Below, piece after piece: positions 1-10,100 of a stretch of DNA of 64,000 nucleotides. This DNA comes from Prevotellaceae bacterium UBA4332 (GTDB lineage Bacteria > Bacteroidota > Bacteroidia > Bacteroidales > Bacteroidaceae): NCBI GenBank assembly GCA_002394365.1, contig DGTQ01000009.1, positions 1-64,000 on the forward strand, read 5' to 3'. How positions within the stretch are numbered: the stretch's first letter is position 1; every line of letters begins with the position of its first letter. The translations under genes were made by a program, and so were the position numbers. The notes beneath the pieces are model-generated. The model made no database searches. It worked only from the letters and a program-made list of their open reading frames with translations, and was not told the DNA's origin.

Positions 1-29
1 TCCAACTTTTTGGGGTCACTTCACATTAT

Positions 30-155
30 ATAGGGAGGTGTAAGGGAGGTCTGAGGGAGATGTCGACACCCTACCTCCCTATGCTCAGCCCAGTGTTCAT
101 GCGGAGTTCCGAAGATTAGGGAGGTTTAGGCACGAAAAAAGTTCTTTTTTCGTGC
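30..155. repeat. Dispersed hairpin-bearing repeat, copy A
   Basis: This stretch has several GGGAGGT/ACCTCCC blocks and ends in a perfect hairpin (arms GCACGAAAAAAG and CTTTTTTCGTGC, loop TT, about 130-155). A second copy lies in inverted orientation near 42446-42655 and shares the core TACCTCCCTATGCTC followed by GCCCAGT. No coding frame is convincing. It is probably a non-autonomous dispersed element or a structured intergenic repeat. Confidence 0.6.
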
Positions 156-179
156 AATAAGGAATTAGTAATTAGAAAC

Positions 180-445
180 TAAGGAAATTATTGCATACTT
201 ATTCAAATATGCAGAAGCACTGGTTCTACACACTTCAGTAGGTGCTCAGGATGCAGAACCATTAGTTCTACATACGGAGGCAATGGTTCTACATGCAGAA
301 GTACTGGTTCTACGTGCAGAAGTACTGGTTCTACATGCAGAGGCAGTGGTTCTTGCGCTCCAGTAGGTGCTCAGGCGAGCAGAGCTCGGAACTACGTGCA
401 GAGGCAGTGGTTCTGCACATGGAAACTGAAAGTGCATATTTACAT
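180..445. repeat. Imperfect tandem iterons next to repeat copy A
   Basis: A motif of about 18-20 bp, roughly TGCAGAAGTACTGGTTCTAC, is repeated imperfectly about eight times. It is interrupted twice by another dispersed motif, CAGTAGGTGCTCAGG (near 237 and 366). Each unit is weakly palindromic (GCAGAAG...CTTCTGC type). The same arrangement of hairpin plus iterons recurs at 42325-42655. I see no gene between 1 and 554. Confidence 0.6.
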
Positions 446-478
446 ATTTCGCACTTGAGGGTCTGAGGAAACAAAAGA

Positions 479-523
479 AAAACAGCACGACATCGGAGAG
501 AGGGAGGTGATGCCGTGCTGTTT
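479..523 (-). terminator. Terminator downstream of glnN
   Basis: Arms AAACAGCACGACATC and GATGCCGTGCTGTTT form a long stem with one mismatch about 30 bases past the glnN stop. On the minus strand the stem is followed by a T-rich run (TTTTTCTTTTG). This fits a Rho-independent terminator for glnN. Confidence 0.75.
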
Positions 524-554
524 GATGAAGTAATAATTGTATTGTTGTTATTCT

Positions 555-2780
555 TTATCTGATGAACAGGAGTTCGCGATACTTTGGCAGTGGCCAGAGG
601 GTGTCATCTACGATGAGTTCGAGCTTGTCTATCTGGTAGCGTATGCTGTCGAGCTTTGGCTCTATCACATCGTGATAGGCTATTGCCTTCTCGTGTTCGC
701 TCTCTATCTTGTTTGCCTTCTTGCGTGCCTCGACGAGTTCCTCTACCTGGGTCTCGATGATGGAGGTGCGCTCGGCTATTTCCTCGATGAGCTTGAGGTT
801 ACGCTGGGAGAGCTTTTCTGCCTTCTCGCGAGAGAATACTCGCGTCATGTCCTCTACATTGTTGAGCAGGGCTGACTGGTAGCGAGTGGCAACGGGTATG
901 ATATGGTTCATGGAGAGGTCGCCAAGGACGCGTGCCTCTATCTGTATCTTCTTGGTGTAGGTCTCCCACTTCACCTCGTTGCGTGCGGCGAGCTCTTTCT
1001 TGGTCATCACGCCGAAGCTCTCAAACATCTTGACGCTTGCCTCGTCGAGATAGCGCTCGAAAATCCTTGGGCAGGACTTCTCTACGTCGAGTCCGCGCTT
1101 CTCTGCCTCTGCCACCCACTCGTCGCTGTAACCATTGCCGTCGAAGCGTATGGGCTTGCAGGTCTTGATGTCCTGGCGCAGCACGTCGATTATGGCATGA
1201 TACTTAGCTGTGTGGCCAGTGCCCTCGGCAAAGCGCGGGTCCTTGGAGTACTGGGCTATCTTCTCGTCAACACGCTGCTTGAAGTCGGTGAGTGCCTCAG
1301 CTACGGCACTGTTGAGGGCTATCATGGCGCTGGCGCAGTTAGCCTCAGAGCCTACGGCACGGAACTCGAAGCGGTTGCCCGTGAAGGCGAATGGCGAGGT
1401 GCGGTTGCGGTCGGTATTGTCGATGAGCAGTTCGGGTATCTCGGGTATGTCCATCTTCATGCCCTGCTTGCCCTGCATGGAGAGGATGTCTTCCTTGTCT
1501 GCTTTCTCTATGTGGTCGAGGAGCTCGGTGAGCTGCTTGCCGAGGAAGCTGGAGATGATGGCAGGGGGTGCCTCGTTGGCTCCCAGACGGTGGGCGTTGG
1601 TGGCAGACATGATGCTCGCCTTGAGGAGTCCGTTGTGGCGATAAACGCCCATGAGGGTCTCGACTATGAAGGTGGCGAAGCGCAGGTTCTGCTCGGGTGT
1701 CTTGCCTGGGGCGTGGAGCAGGATGCCGTTGTCGGTGTTGAGCGACCAGTTGTTGTGCTTGCCCGAACCGTTGATGCCAGCAAAGGGCTTCTCGTGGAGC
1801 AGCACGCGGAAACCGTGCTTGCGTGCCACGCGCTTCATGACTGACATGAGGAGCATGTTGTGGTCAACGGCGAGGTTGGTCTCCTCGTAGATAGGAGCGA
1901 GCTCAAACTGGTTTGGTGCCACCTCGTTATGGCGCGTCTTGCAGGGTATGCCGAGTTCGAGAGCCTGTATCTCGAGGTCGCGCATGAAGGCTGCCACGCG
2001 CTCTGGTATGGAGCCAAAATAGTGGTCGTCCATCTGCTGGTTTTTGGCAGAGTCGTGTCCCATGAGCGTCCTGCCTGTGAGCAGGAGGTCGGGACGGGCG
2101 GCATAGAGGCCTTCATCGACGAGGAAATACTCCTGCTCCCATCCGAGGTTGCTGACGACTTTCTTGACCGTTGGGTCGAAGTAGTGGCACACCTCGGTGG
2201 CTGCTATGTTGACAGCCTTGAGGGCACGCAGGAGGGGTGCCTTGTAGTCGAGTGCCTCGCCTGTATAGGAGATGAAGACGGTAGGTATGCAGAGGGTATC
2301 GTCGATGATGAAGACGGGGCTGGTGGGGTCCCAGGCGCTGTAGCCGCGAGCCTCGAAGGTGGCACGTATGCCGCCTGAAGGGAAGCTGGAAGCATCAGGC
2401 TCCTGCTGAACGAGCAGTTTGCCCGAGAACTCCTCTATCATGCCGCCCTTGCCGTCATGTTCGAGGAAGGAGTCGTGCTTCTCGGCAGTGCCCTCGGTGA
2501 GGGGCTGAAACCAGTGGGTATAGTGGGTTACGCCCTGCTCCTTAGCCCACTGCATCATGCCAGCTGCCACGTGGTCGGCTACATGGCGGTCGAGACGTGC
2601 GCCATTGTCTATCACGTCAATCATCTGCTCATAGACGTCCTTGGGCAGGTACTTATACATCTTCTCACGGTTGAAGACTTTCTTGCCGAAATACTCATAA
2701 GGTCTTTCACTTGGTGCCTTCACCTCAAGAGGCTTTTTCTTGAATGCCTCTCCTACTACTTGTAATCTTAGTGTTTGCAT
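555..2780 (-). CDS. glnN: Glutamine synthetase type III (GSIII)
   Basis: ATP-dependent ligation of ammonia to glutamate, cytoplasmic. The 741-residue length fits the long GSIII class rather than the roughly 450-residue GSI. Visible GS motifs are GWEQEYF (about residues 213-219, metal-binding Glu), HNEVAPNQFELAP (284-296) and KPFAGINGSGKHNNWS (331-346, catalytic/ATP loop). The C-terminal part is helical with coiled-coil character, as in GSIII. It is the distal gene of a minus-strand run with dapL and dapF, close to gltBD, glnK and amt, so nitrogen control is likely. The start MQTLRLQVVGEAF matches the family N-terminus. The assignment is secure. Confidence 0.95.
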   Translation of the reverse strand: MQTLRLQVVGEAFKKKPLEVKAPSERPYEYFGKKVFNREKMYKYLPKDVYEQMIDVIDNGARLDRHVADHVAAGMMQWAKEQGVTHYTHWFQPLTEGTAEKHDSFLEHDGKGGMIEEFSGKLLVQQEPDASSFPSGGIRATFEARGYSAWDPTSPVFIIDDTLCIPTVFISYTGEALDYKAPLLRALKAVNIAATEVCHYFDPTVKKVVSNLGWEQEYFLVDEGLYAARPDLLLTGRTLMGHDSAKNQQMDDHYFGSIPERVAAFMRDLEIQALELGIPCKTRHNEVAPNQFELAPIYEETNLAVDHNMLLMSVMKRVARKHGFRVLLHEKPFAGINGSGKHNNWSLNTDNGILLHAPGKTPEQNLRFATFIVETLMGVYRHNGLLKASIMSATNAHRLGANEAPPAIISSFLGKQLTELLDHIEKADKEDILSMQGKQGMKMDIPEIPELLIDNTDRNRTSPFAFTGNRFEFRAVGSEANCASAMIALNSAVAEALTDFKQRVDEKIAQYSKDPRFAEGTGHTAKYHAIIDVLRQDIKTCKPIRFDGNGYSDEWVAEAEKRGLDVEKSCPRIFERYLDEASVKMFESFGVMTKKELAARNEVKWETYTKKIQIEARVLGDLSMNHIIPVATRYQSALLNNVEDMTRVFSREKAEKLSQRNLKLIEEIAERTSIIETQVEELVEARKKANKIESEHEKAIAYHDVIEPKLDSIRYQIDKLELIVDDTLWPLPKYRELLFIR

Positions 2781-2862
2781 AATCTTTTTTCCTTTCTTTG
2801 GTTTGTTATAGTTTTATAGTTCGTTTCACTCCCCCGCACTCCTTTTTACTCCTCTCCACTCC

Positions 2863-4101
2863 TTAACAGTATTTAGTCCATTTCTCTATGCGGCGCAGAG
2901 CCTCGTCGGTTGCCTCGTGAGTGCCGAAGGCGGTGAAGCGCACGTAGCCCTCGCCACTGGGACCGAAGCCCACGCCTGGGGTGCATACCACGCCTGGACC
3001 GTAGAGCATCTGCTCGAAGAACTTCCACGAGGTGGTGCCCTCGGGCGTCTTCATCCACACGTAGGGGGCATTCTCGCCGCCATACACCTCGTAGCCCAGA
3101 GAGCGCAGGGTGGTGAGCATACGGCGGGCGTTGTCCATGTAGTAGCTGATGGTCTGCTGTATCTGCTCCTTGCCCTCGGGGGAGTAGATGGCCTCGGCAG
3201 CTCGCTGGGAGACGTAGCTGGTGCCATTGAACTTGGTGCACTGCCTTCTGAGCCACAGCTTGTTGGCAGAAATCCTGTTGCCGTCGTCATCGGTAAGGGT
3301 GAGGTCCTTGGGCACTACGGTGTAACCACAGCGGATACCTGTGAAACCTGCCGTCTTGGAGAACGAGCGGAACTCGACGGCACACTTGCGGGCACCACGT
3401 ATCTCGTAAATGCTGTGGGGTATGTCGGGGTCCTGTATGTAGGCATGGTAGGCTGCATCGTAGAGTATGAGGGCATCATTCTTCAGGGCGTAGTTTACCC
3501 ACTTGCGCAGTTCTGCCTTGGTTATCACGGTGCCTGTGGGGTTGTTGGGATAGCAGAGGTAGATAACCTCGAGCGGTCTGCCTTCGGGTATCTGTGGCAC
3601 GAAATTGTTCTCTGCCGTAGCAGGGAGGTAAGCCAGATTAGACCATCTGCCGTCACGCAGGGTGCCCGTCCTGCCTATCATGACGTTGGAATCCACATAG
3701 ACGGGATAGACGGGGTCGGTAACGCCTACATAGTCGTCCCAATGGAGGAGCTCCTGAAAGTTGCCCGTATCAGACTTGGCACCGTCGTTGATGAATATCT
3801 CGTCGATGTCGAGCCTTATGCCGCGAGGCTGGAAGTCGTTCTTGAGTATCGCCTCGCGGAGGAAGTCGTAGCCCTGCTCAGGACCGTAGCCGCGGAAGGT
3901 CTCGGCATGAGCCATCTCGTCAACAGCCTTGTGCATAGCCTCGATGACGGCTGGGCAGAGTGGCTGGGTGACATCGCCAATGCCGAGCGAGATAACGTCA
4001 GCCTTGGGATGGGTAACCTTGAAGGCGTTCACCTTCTTTGCTATGTCGGCAAAGAGGTAGTTGTCTTGCAGGTTGAGGAAATGTGTATTTACTAAAGCCA
4101 T
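2863..4101 (-). CDS. dapL: LL-diaminopimelate aminotransferase
   Basis: PLP-dependent enzyme converting tetrahydrodipicolinate directly to LL-diaminopimelate for lysine and peptidoglycan synthesis, bypassing DapC/D/E. At 412 residues it has full family length. Fold-type I features are visible: YPNNPTG (184-190), the DAAYHAY segment (215-221) and the Schiff-base lysine in SFSKTAGFTGIR (K249). It lies just upstream of glnN and is followed across a repeat-filled gap by dapF, the next enzyme of the pathway. The start MALVNTHFLNLQDNYLF is the usual N-terminus. Confidence 0.95.
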   Translation of the reverse strand: MALVNTHFLNLQDNYLFADIAKKVNAFKVTHPKADVISLGIGDVTQPLCPAVIEAMHKAVDEMAHAETFRGYGPEQGYDFLREAILKNDFQPRGIRLDIDEIFINDGAKSDTGNFQELLHWDDYVGVTDPVYPVYVDSNVMIGRTGTLRDGRWSNLAYLPATAENNFVPQIPEGRPLEVIYLCYPNNPTGTVITKAELRKWVNYALKNDALILYDAAYHAYIQDPDIPHSIYEIRGARKCAVEFRSFSKTAGFTGIRCGYTVVPKDLTLTDDDGNRISANKLWLRRQCTKFNGTSYVSQRAAEAIYSPEGKEQIQQTISYYMDNARRMLTTLRSLGYEVYGGENAPYVWMKTPEGTTSWKFFEQMLYGPGVVCTPGVGFGPSGEGYVRFTAFGTHEATDEALRRIEKWTKYC

Positions 4102-4487
4102 TTTTTTTAAGGAGTTAAGGAGTTAAAGGGAGGTGTCAGTTTTGAGTTGAGTGTTTAGAGTTGAGAGTTTAGTGTCAGTTTTTGAGTTGAGTGTTGAGAG
4201 TTGAGAGTTGAGTGTCAGTTTTGAGTTGAGTGTTTAGAGTTGAGAGTCAGTTGAATGTTGATAGTTTAGTGTTCTTGCTCTGGCAAGCCAACAAGTTGGA
4301 GCGGAAGGATTGAAGTTGAGACCCCTCCCTGACCTCCCCCAAGGGGAGGAGCTACATTCTTGCTCTGGCAAGCCAACAAGTTGGAGCGGAAGGATAGTTG
4401 ATAGTGTACTATCCACTCTAATCTATCCACTGACTCTAAACCCTAAACTCTAAACTGACACCTCTCTCTTCACTCCCCCTTTTCTAA
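4102..4487. repeat. Repeat-filled gap between dapF and dapL
   Basis: About 386 bases with no gene. It consists of heptamer-type runs (AGTTGAG, TTTAGAG), two copies of the 32-base motif TTCTTGCTCTGGCAAGCC continuing to GGAGCG (4272-4303 and 4357-4388), and between them a C/G-rich palindromic segment (CCTCCCCCAAGGGGAGG). Confidence 0.8.
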
Positions 4488-5408
4488 TTACTCATTATCA
4501 CTGATTTCTCCGTCGAAGACGAAGGTGGCAGGACCTGTCATATAGACGTGGTTGTCTGTTTCGCTCCAATGGATGCTGAGGGTGCCACCATCCATCACTA
4601 TGCTTGACTTTCTGCCTGCCCTGCCTGTCATAGCTGCTGCTACGGCAGTGGCGCAGGCACCTGTGCCGCACGCCTCGGTGATGCCGCTACCACGTTCCCA
4701 TACCCTGACGCGGAAGGCCTCTCCCCTGCCCTCTCCTGAAGGAAAGGGAGTAGCAAACTCTATGTTGCATCGTTGGGGAAACATGGGATGGCGCTCGAGT
4801 TGAGGTCCCATAGTGCCCACCTGGTCAATATCGTCGGTGAAGATAACGTAGTGGGGGTTGCCCATGGAAATAAAGACCCTCCCCTCACCCTCCCTTACAG
4901 GGCGGGAGTTCTCCCCATCTAAGGGGGAGTTCTTGCGCTCCAGTAGGTGCTCAGGCGCAGAGCGGAACTTGCTCTGGCAAGCCAACAAGTTGGAGCGAGA
5001 GGGGGTCTTATATAATGTTTCATCCTCAAAGGCGGGTTCGCCCATATCCACCGTGACGCTCTCAACGTGGTTGTCGGGGGTGAGGTGTAGCCTGAGCACC
5101 TTGATGCCAGAGAGGGTCTGGAGTCTTATCTCTGTCTTGGTGGTCAGTCCGCGCTCATAGAGGTATTTGCCTATGCAACGGGTGGCATTGCCACACATCA
5201 TAGCCTCGGAACCGTCGGCATTGAATATGCGCATGGAGAAGTCACACCTCTCCCCCGCCCCTATCAGCACCAGTCCGTCGGAGCCTATGCCCTTGTGGCG
5301 GTCGCTCCACCTGATGGCAGCCTCTGAGGGGTTGCTTATGGTATGCTGCATGGTGTTGACGTAGATGTAGTCATTGCCACAGCCGTGCATTTTGGTAAAG
5401 TTTATCAT
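4488..5408 (-). CDS. dapF: Diaminopimelate epimerase with in-frame repeat insertions
   Basis: Converts LL- to meso-diaminopimelate; cytoplasmic. The N-terminal MINFTKMHGCGNDYI, the first catalytic Cys region (MMCGNATRC) and the second (ITEACGTGACA) are intact. At 306 residues it is some 30-40 longer than usual DapF. The excess is an insert between ETLYK and GRVFISMGNPHYV that reads like translated intergenic repeat (…SRSNLLACQSK…, …NSPLDGENSRP…), plus a smaller one, FPSGEGRGEAF, just before RVRVWERG. Both keep frame. The inserts fall between conserved blocks and are probably surface loops, so activity is plausible. Confidence 0.92.
   Translation of the reverse strand: MINFTKMHGCGNDYIYVNTMQHTISNPSEAAIRWSDRHKGIGSDGLVLIGAGERCDFSMRIFNADGSEAMMCGNATRCIGKYLYERGLTTKTEIRLQTLSGIKVLRLHLTPDNHVESVTVDMGEPAFEDETLYKTPSRSNLLACQSKFRSAPEHLLERKNSPLDGENSRPVREGEGRVFISMGNPHYVIFTDDIDQVGTMGPQLERHPMFPQRCNIEFATPFPSGEGRGEAFRVRVWERGSGITEACGTGACATAVAAAMTGRAGRKSSIVMDGGTLSIHWSETDNHVYMTGPATFVFDGEISDNE
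4872..5010 (-). repeat. Composite dispersed repeat inserted in dapF
   Basis: Inside the dapF reading frame three dispersed motifs lie side by side: the C/G-rich palindromic segment (4874-4932), the TTGCGCTCCAGTAGGTGCTC motif (4932-4957) and the TTGCTCTGGCAAGCCAACAA motif (4968-4998). All three occur elsewhere in intergenic DNA of this window. Boundaries are estimated from where DapF family similarity stops and resumes. Confidence 0.75.
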
Positions 5409-5633
5409 ATATTCCTTTTTTTGTGGAGTTAAGGGGAGTTAGAGGGAGGTGTCAGTTTTTGAGTTGAGTGTTTAGAGTTGAGAGTCAGTTGAATGTTGAT
5501 AGTTTAGTGTTCTTGCTCTGGCAAGCCAACAAGTTGGAGCGGAAGGATAGTTGATAGTGTACTATCCACTCTAATCTATCCACTGACTCTAAACCCTAAA
5601 CTCTAAACTAACACTTCTCTCTTCACCCCCCCC
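5409..5633. repeat. Repeat-filled gap between gltD and dapF
   Basis: Close to a duplicate of part of the 4102-4487 gap: the same GTTGAGTGTTTAGAGTTGAG run, the 32-base TTCTTGCTCTGGCAAGCC motif (5510-5541) and the same tail CCTAAACTCTAAACT. No gene seen. Confidence 0.75.
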
Positions 5634-6989
5634 TTAATTATTAGAAAGAAACTCGTCAACCTTCTTTGCAGTCTGTAGTCCTGAAGCCATAGCCCTGACC
5701 ACGAGGCTGGCGCCGCTCAGGGCATCGCCGCAAACGAAGACATTGTCTGGATACTCGGGGTGCTCAGGCTTGAGAAATCCCATGGCGAGAAACACTATGT
5801 CTGCCTTGATTATCTCCTCCTTGCCTGCCGCCACCATCCTAGGGCGTCCGCCCTCGGGGTTGGGTTCCCAGTCTATCGGCTGCACCCTTACGCCAGTGAG
5901 CTTGCCATTCTCGCCAAGAAACTCCAGCGTGTTGATATTCCAGCGGCGGGTGCATCCCTCCTCGTGGGAGGAGGTAGTCTTGAGTATCATGGGCCAATTA
6001 GGCCACGGTGTATTGTCGTTGTGCCCCACTGGCGGCTTGGGCATTATCTCTATCTGCGTGACGCTCCTGCAACCCTGACGGTGAGCCGTGCCTATGCAGT
6101 CGCTGCCCGTGTCGCCACCACCTATGACGAGCACGTCCTTGTCCTTAGCCGTAATGCGCTCCTCCCTGCTGAACTCGGCACCCGCCAGCACACGGTTCTG
6201 CTGTGCAAGCAGCTCGAGGGCGAGATGCACTCCCTGCAGTTCCCTGCCAGGTATGTTGAGGTCTCTCGCCGTAGGAGTGCCAGTAGCTACGACGATGGCA
6301 TCGTAAGTATTATTGAAAATTGAAGATTGAAGATTGAAAGTTATTTCTTCATTATACCTAAACTCTATGCCCTCCTGCTCCATAAGGCGGATGCGACGGT
6401 CTATGACGCTCTTGTTGAGTTTGAAGTTAGGTATGCCGTAGCGCAACAAACCGCCCGCCGCCTCGTTTTTGTCAAAGACGGTTACGCGGTAGCCCATGCG
6501 GTTGAGCTGGCAGGCAGCAGCAAGCCCAGCAGGACCAGCACCTATCACGGCTACCCTCTGGCCGTTGTGCACGGGCTGCTCAGCCGTAACATAACCCTCC
6601 GCGAAGGCACGCTCGGCTATGGCGCACTCGTTTTCGCGGTTGGTGACAGCCTCGCCCGTGGTGTGATAGAGCACGCACGCCTTCTCGCACAGGGCTGGGC
6701 AGATGCGTCCCGTAAACTCGGGGAAGGGGTTGGTCTTGCTCAGTATCCTGTACGCCGTGTCCCACTCGCCGTGGTACAGGGCATCGTTCCATTCAGGGTC
6801 CTTGTTGCCCAAGGGGCAGGCCCAGTGGCAGAAGGGCACGCCGCAGTCCATGCAACGGCTTGCCTGCTCCTGGCGGTCTTTAGAGTTGAGAGTCTGTTCT
6901 ACCTCTCCGAAGTCGTGTATGCGGTCGGTTACAGGGCGGTATCCCGCCTCCTTACGCGCTATAGTCAAAAAAGCTTTTGGGTTTCCCAT
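5634..6989 (-). CDS. gltD: Glutamate synthase small subunit
   Basis: NADPH-linked beta subunit of GOGAT; passes electrons through FAD and Fe-S clusters to GltB. Visible are the N-terminal cysteine set (CMDCGVPFCHWACPLGN and GRICPALCEKACV), the FAD motif VIGAGPAGLAAA and the NADPH motif VIGGGDTGSDC. I place the start at MGNPKAFLTIARK. A longer upstream extension is open but is only translated repeat. A small in-frame heptamer run encodes FNLQSSIFN (about 6307-6345) ahead of YDAIVVATG. It is paired with gltB, which lies directly upstream on the same strand. Confidence 0.93.
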   Translation of the reverse strand: MGNPKAFLTIARKEAGYRPVTDRIHDFGEVEQTLNSKDRQEQASRCMDCGVPFCHWACPLGNKDPEWNDALYHGEWDTAYRILSKTNPFPEFTGRICPALCEKACVLYHTTGEAVTNRENECAIAERAFAEGYVTAEQPVHNGQRVAVIGAGPAGLAAACQLNRMGYRVTVFDKNEAAGGLLRYGIPNFKLNKSVIDRRIRLMEQEGIEFRYNEEITFNLQSSIFNNTYDAIVVATGTPTARDLNIPGRELQGVHLALELLAQQNRVLAGAEFSREERITAKDKDVLVIGGGDTGSDCIGTAHRQGCRSVTQIEIMPKPPVGHNDNTPWPNWPMILKTTSSHEEGCTRRWNINTLEFLGENGKLTGVRVQPIDWEPNPEGGRPRMVAAGKEEIIKADIVFLAMGFLKPEHPEYPDNVFVCGDALSGASLVVRAMASGLQTAKKVDEFLSNN

Positions 6990-7114
6990 CTCATTAATTG
7001 AAAATTGAAAATTGAGACCCCTCCCTGACCTCCCCCCGCTCCAACTTGTTGGCTTTGCTTGCAAAGAAGGGGAGGAGCTATATTCTCCCCCTTGGGGGGA
7101 GTTAGAGGGGGTGT
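6990..7114. repeat. Repeat-filled gap between gltD and gltB
   Basis: Contains the AATTGAAAATTGAAAATTGA heptamer run, a variant of the CGCTCCAACTTGTTGGC motif (7037-7069) and the palindromic CTCCCCCTTGGGGGGAG segment. It separates two genes expected to be co-transcribed. Confidence 0.75.
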
Positions 7115-10100
7115 TTAATAATCTCGCTGCATGTCGGCAATCTTCTTCTGAAGCATAGCCATTTTTTCCTCTTCCAGCACGCGTTTGTATTCTATCGGCA
7201 CTACCTGTATGAACTCTTCTACGTAGCGGTTCCAGTCGTCGAGTATGCGTCCAGCCAGTGGCGAGCCAGTGTAGAGATAATGATTGCGAATGAGCTCCTT
7301 GAGTTCCTTGCGGCTCGTGGTGTCCTCCACAAGGTTTATCTCCACCATGTCCATGTTGCAGAAGTAGTCGAAGTTATGGTTTTTATCCCACACATAGGCT
7401 ATGCCTCCTGACATGCCAGCTGCAAAGTTTCTGCCCGTTTCGCCCAGCACTACCACTCTGCCTCCCGTCATGTATTCACAACAATGGTCGCCTGCGCCCT
7501 CTATTACGGCAGTGGCACCAGAGTTGCGCACTCCGAAACGTTCGCCTACCCTGCCGTTGACGTAGAGTTCGCCAGTAGTGGCACCATACATGCCCGTATT
7601 GCCGGCTATGATGTTGTCCTCAGGCACGAAGTCTTCGCCCAGGCGTGACGGCGGGAGAATGGAGATACGTCCTCCAGAAAGTCCCTTGCCGAAATAGTCG
7701 TTTGCCTCGCCCTCGAGCCTTATGTCAACACCCGATACGGCAAAGGCTCCGAACGACTGACCAGCCGAGCCCTTGAACTTTATCTTGATGGTGCCCTGTG
7801 GCAATCCTGCTTCGCCATATTTCCTGGCTATTACGCCAGAGAGCATGGTGCAGGCTGCGCGGTCGGTATTCCTTATGGTATAGTCGAGGCTCACCTCCTT
7901 GCCTGTCTCTATAGCCTCCTTGCAGGCAGAGACAATCTCGAGGTCCTTGACGCCCTCAACCTTGGAGAACGAGCCCCTGTCCCAGTAGAGCGGCTTGTCC
8001 GTCTCTGGCTTATACAGCAGTCGGCTGAAGTCGAGACCCCTCCCTGACCTCCCCCGACCAGTTGAGTGTTGAGAGTTGAGAGTTGAGAGACTGTGAATTG
8101 TGAATTGTGAATTGTGAACTTCTATCAGGTCCGTCCGCCCTATGATGTCCTTGAGGTTTCTCACACCAATCTCGGAGAGGTATTCCCTAACCTGCTGGGC
8201 AAGGAAGGTGAAGAAATTGACAACATAATCTGCCCTGCCCGTGAAACGCTTGCGGAGCGTCTCGTCCTGCGTTGCCACACCTACGGGGCAGGTGTTGGTA
8301 TTGCACTTTCTCATCATTACGCATCCCAGAACTATCAGCGGCAGGGTGCCGAAGGAAAACTCGTCGGCTCCCAACATAGCCATTATCACCACGTCCTTGG
8401 CCGTCTTGAGCTGACCGTCGGTCTGCAGGCGCACCTGTCCTCGCAAGCCGTTGAGCACCAGCGTCTGCTGCGTCTCGGCAAGTCCTATCTCGGGCGAAAT
8501 GCCCGCAAAGCGCATTGACGATGCAGGACTCGCGCCCGTTCCGCCTTCGGCACCACTTATCACTATGAGGTCAGCCTTAGCCTTGGCTACGCCAGCCGCA
8601 ATGGTGCCCACGCCGCTCTCGGCAACCAGCTTCACGCTCACAGCCGCCGTAGGGTTGATGTTCTTGAGGTCGAAGATGAGCTGTGCCAGGTCCTCTATGG
8701 AGTAAATGTCGTGGTGAGGCGGAGGCGAGATGAGCGATATGCCTGGTATGGCGTTACGCGTCTTGGCTATAATCCTGTTTACCTTGAATCCGGGCAGCTG
8801 TCCGCCCTCGCCAGGCTTGGCACCTTGTGCCACCTTTATCTGTATCTCCTCAGCATTCACCAGGTATTCAGCCGTAACGCCAAAGCGTCCGCTGGCTATC
8901 TGTTTGGTCTTCGACGAGAGACTCACGCCGTCCACCTCTGTGTGGTAGCGCTGGTTGTCCTCGCCGCCCTCGCCAGTATTGCTGCGAGAGCCCAGCCTGT
9001 TCATGGCGAGCGCCAGAGCCTCGTGAGCCTCTATAGACAGGGCACCAAAGGACATAGCCCCAGTAACGAAATGCTTCACTATGCTCTCCACGGGCTCCAC
9101 CTCGTCGAGGGGCACAGGCTCCGCAGCCCTCCTGAAGTCCATGAAGTCGCGCAGGAAGATAGGCTTTTCCTTCTCGTCCACCAGCCGAGCCCATTCCTTA
9201 AACTTCTTATATGAACCCATGCGGGTAGCTATCTGCAGGTTGGCTATGGTCTCGGGAGTCCATGCGTGCTCTATGCCGTCCTTGCGCCAGGAGAAGAGAC
9301 CGTTATCTTTTAACGGGAACGTTAACGGGAACTGGGACTGGCTCATTGCAGCATTATGCAGGCGAATCGCGTCCCTTGCTATCTCCTCCAGCCCTATGCC
9401 ACCTATGGTGGAAGTCTCTGTGCCGAAATACTCCCTGAGCAAAGACTCCGACAGCCCGATAGCCTCAAAAATCTTAGCCCCCCTGTAGGAGCGTATGGTT
9501 GATATGCCCATCTTGGACATTATCTTCTTCAGTCCCTTGTCCACAGCATTGATGTAGTTTCTCTCTGCCGTAGCATATTCCTCCTGTATCTTGCCACGCT
9601 TCACGAGGTCGTCGAGCACTGCAAACGCCATGTAGGGGCAGATAGCACTTGCACCATAGCCCAGGAGCAGTGCCGCATGCATAACCTCCCTTATCTCGCC
9701 GCTCTCTACTATCAGAGCCGTCTGCACGCGCTTCTGCACTGAGATAAGATAATGGTGTACGGCGCTCACTGCCAGCAGCGAGGGTATAAAAGCAGAGTGA
9801 CCCTCCGCCCTCTCGTCTCCCCGAGACCTCTCCCCACCCCTCTCCAAAGGAAAGGGAGTCTCTCCCCCTTGGGGGGAGCGAGAGGGGGTCGAATTAAAGT
9901 CGCGGTCGGTGAGGATGATGTAGTTGTAACCCTCGTCAACAGCCCTTTCGGCATCAAGGCACAGCTTGCCGAGAGCCGCACGAAGACTCTCGCCCCCCTT
10001 AGAGACATCAGCATAGGTGAAGGACATGGGCAGCTTGACGGTGTTGAAGCCCTTATAGCGTATGTTGCAGAGAAGGTCGAGCTCTCTGTTGGTAAGCACA

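Noticed and set aside
180..445. CRISPR-like array near the window start
   Set aside because: Repeat units follow each other with diverged copies, no constant repeat with unique spacers.
2917..4095. 392-residue open frame opposite dapL
   Set aside because: DapL is certain on the minus strand; the opposite frame has no motif.
6990..7064. N-terminal extension of GltD
   Set aside because: Encoded residues are repeat-derived and the conserved N-terminus begins at MGNPKAF.
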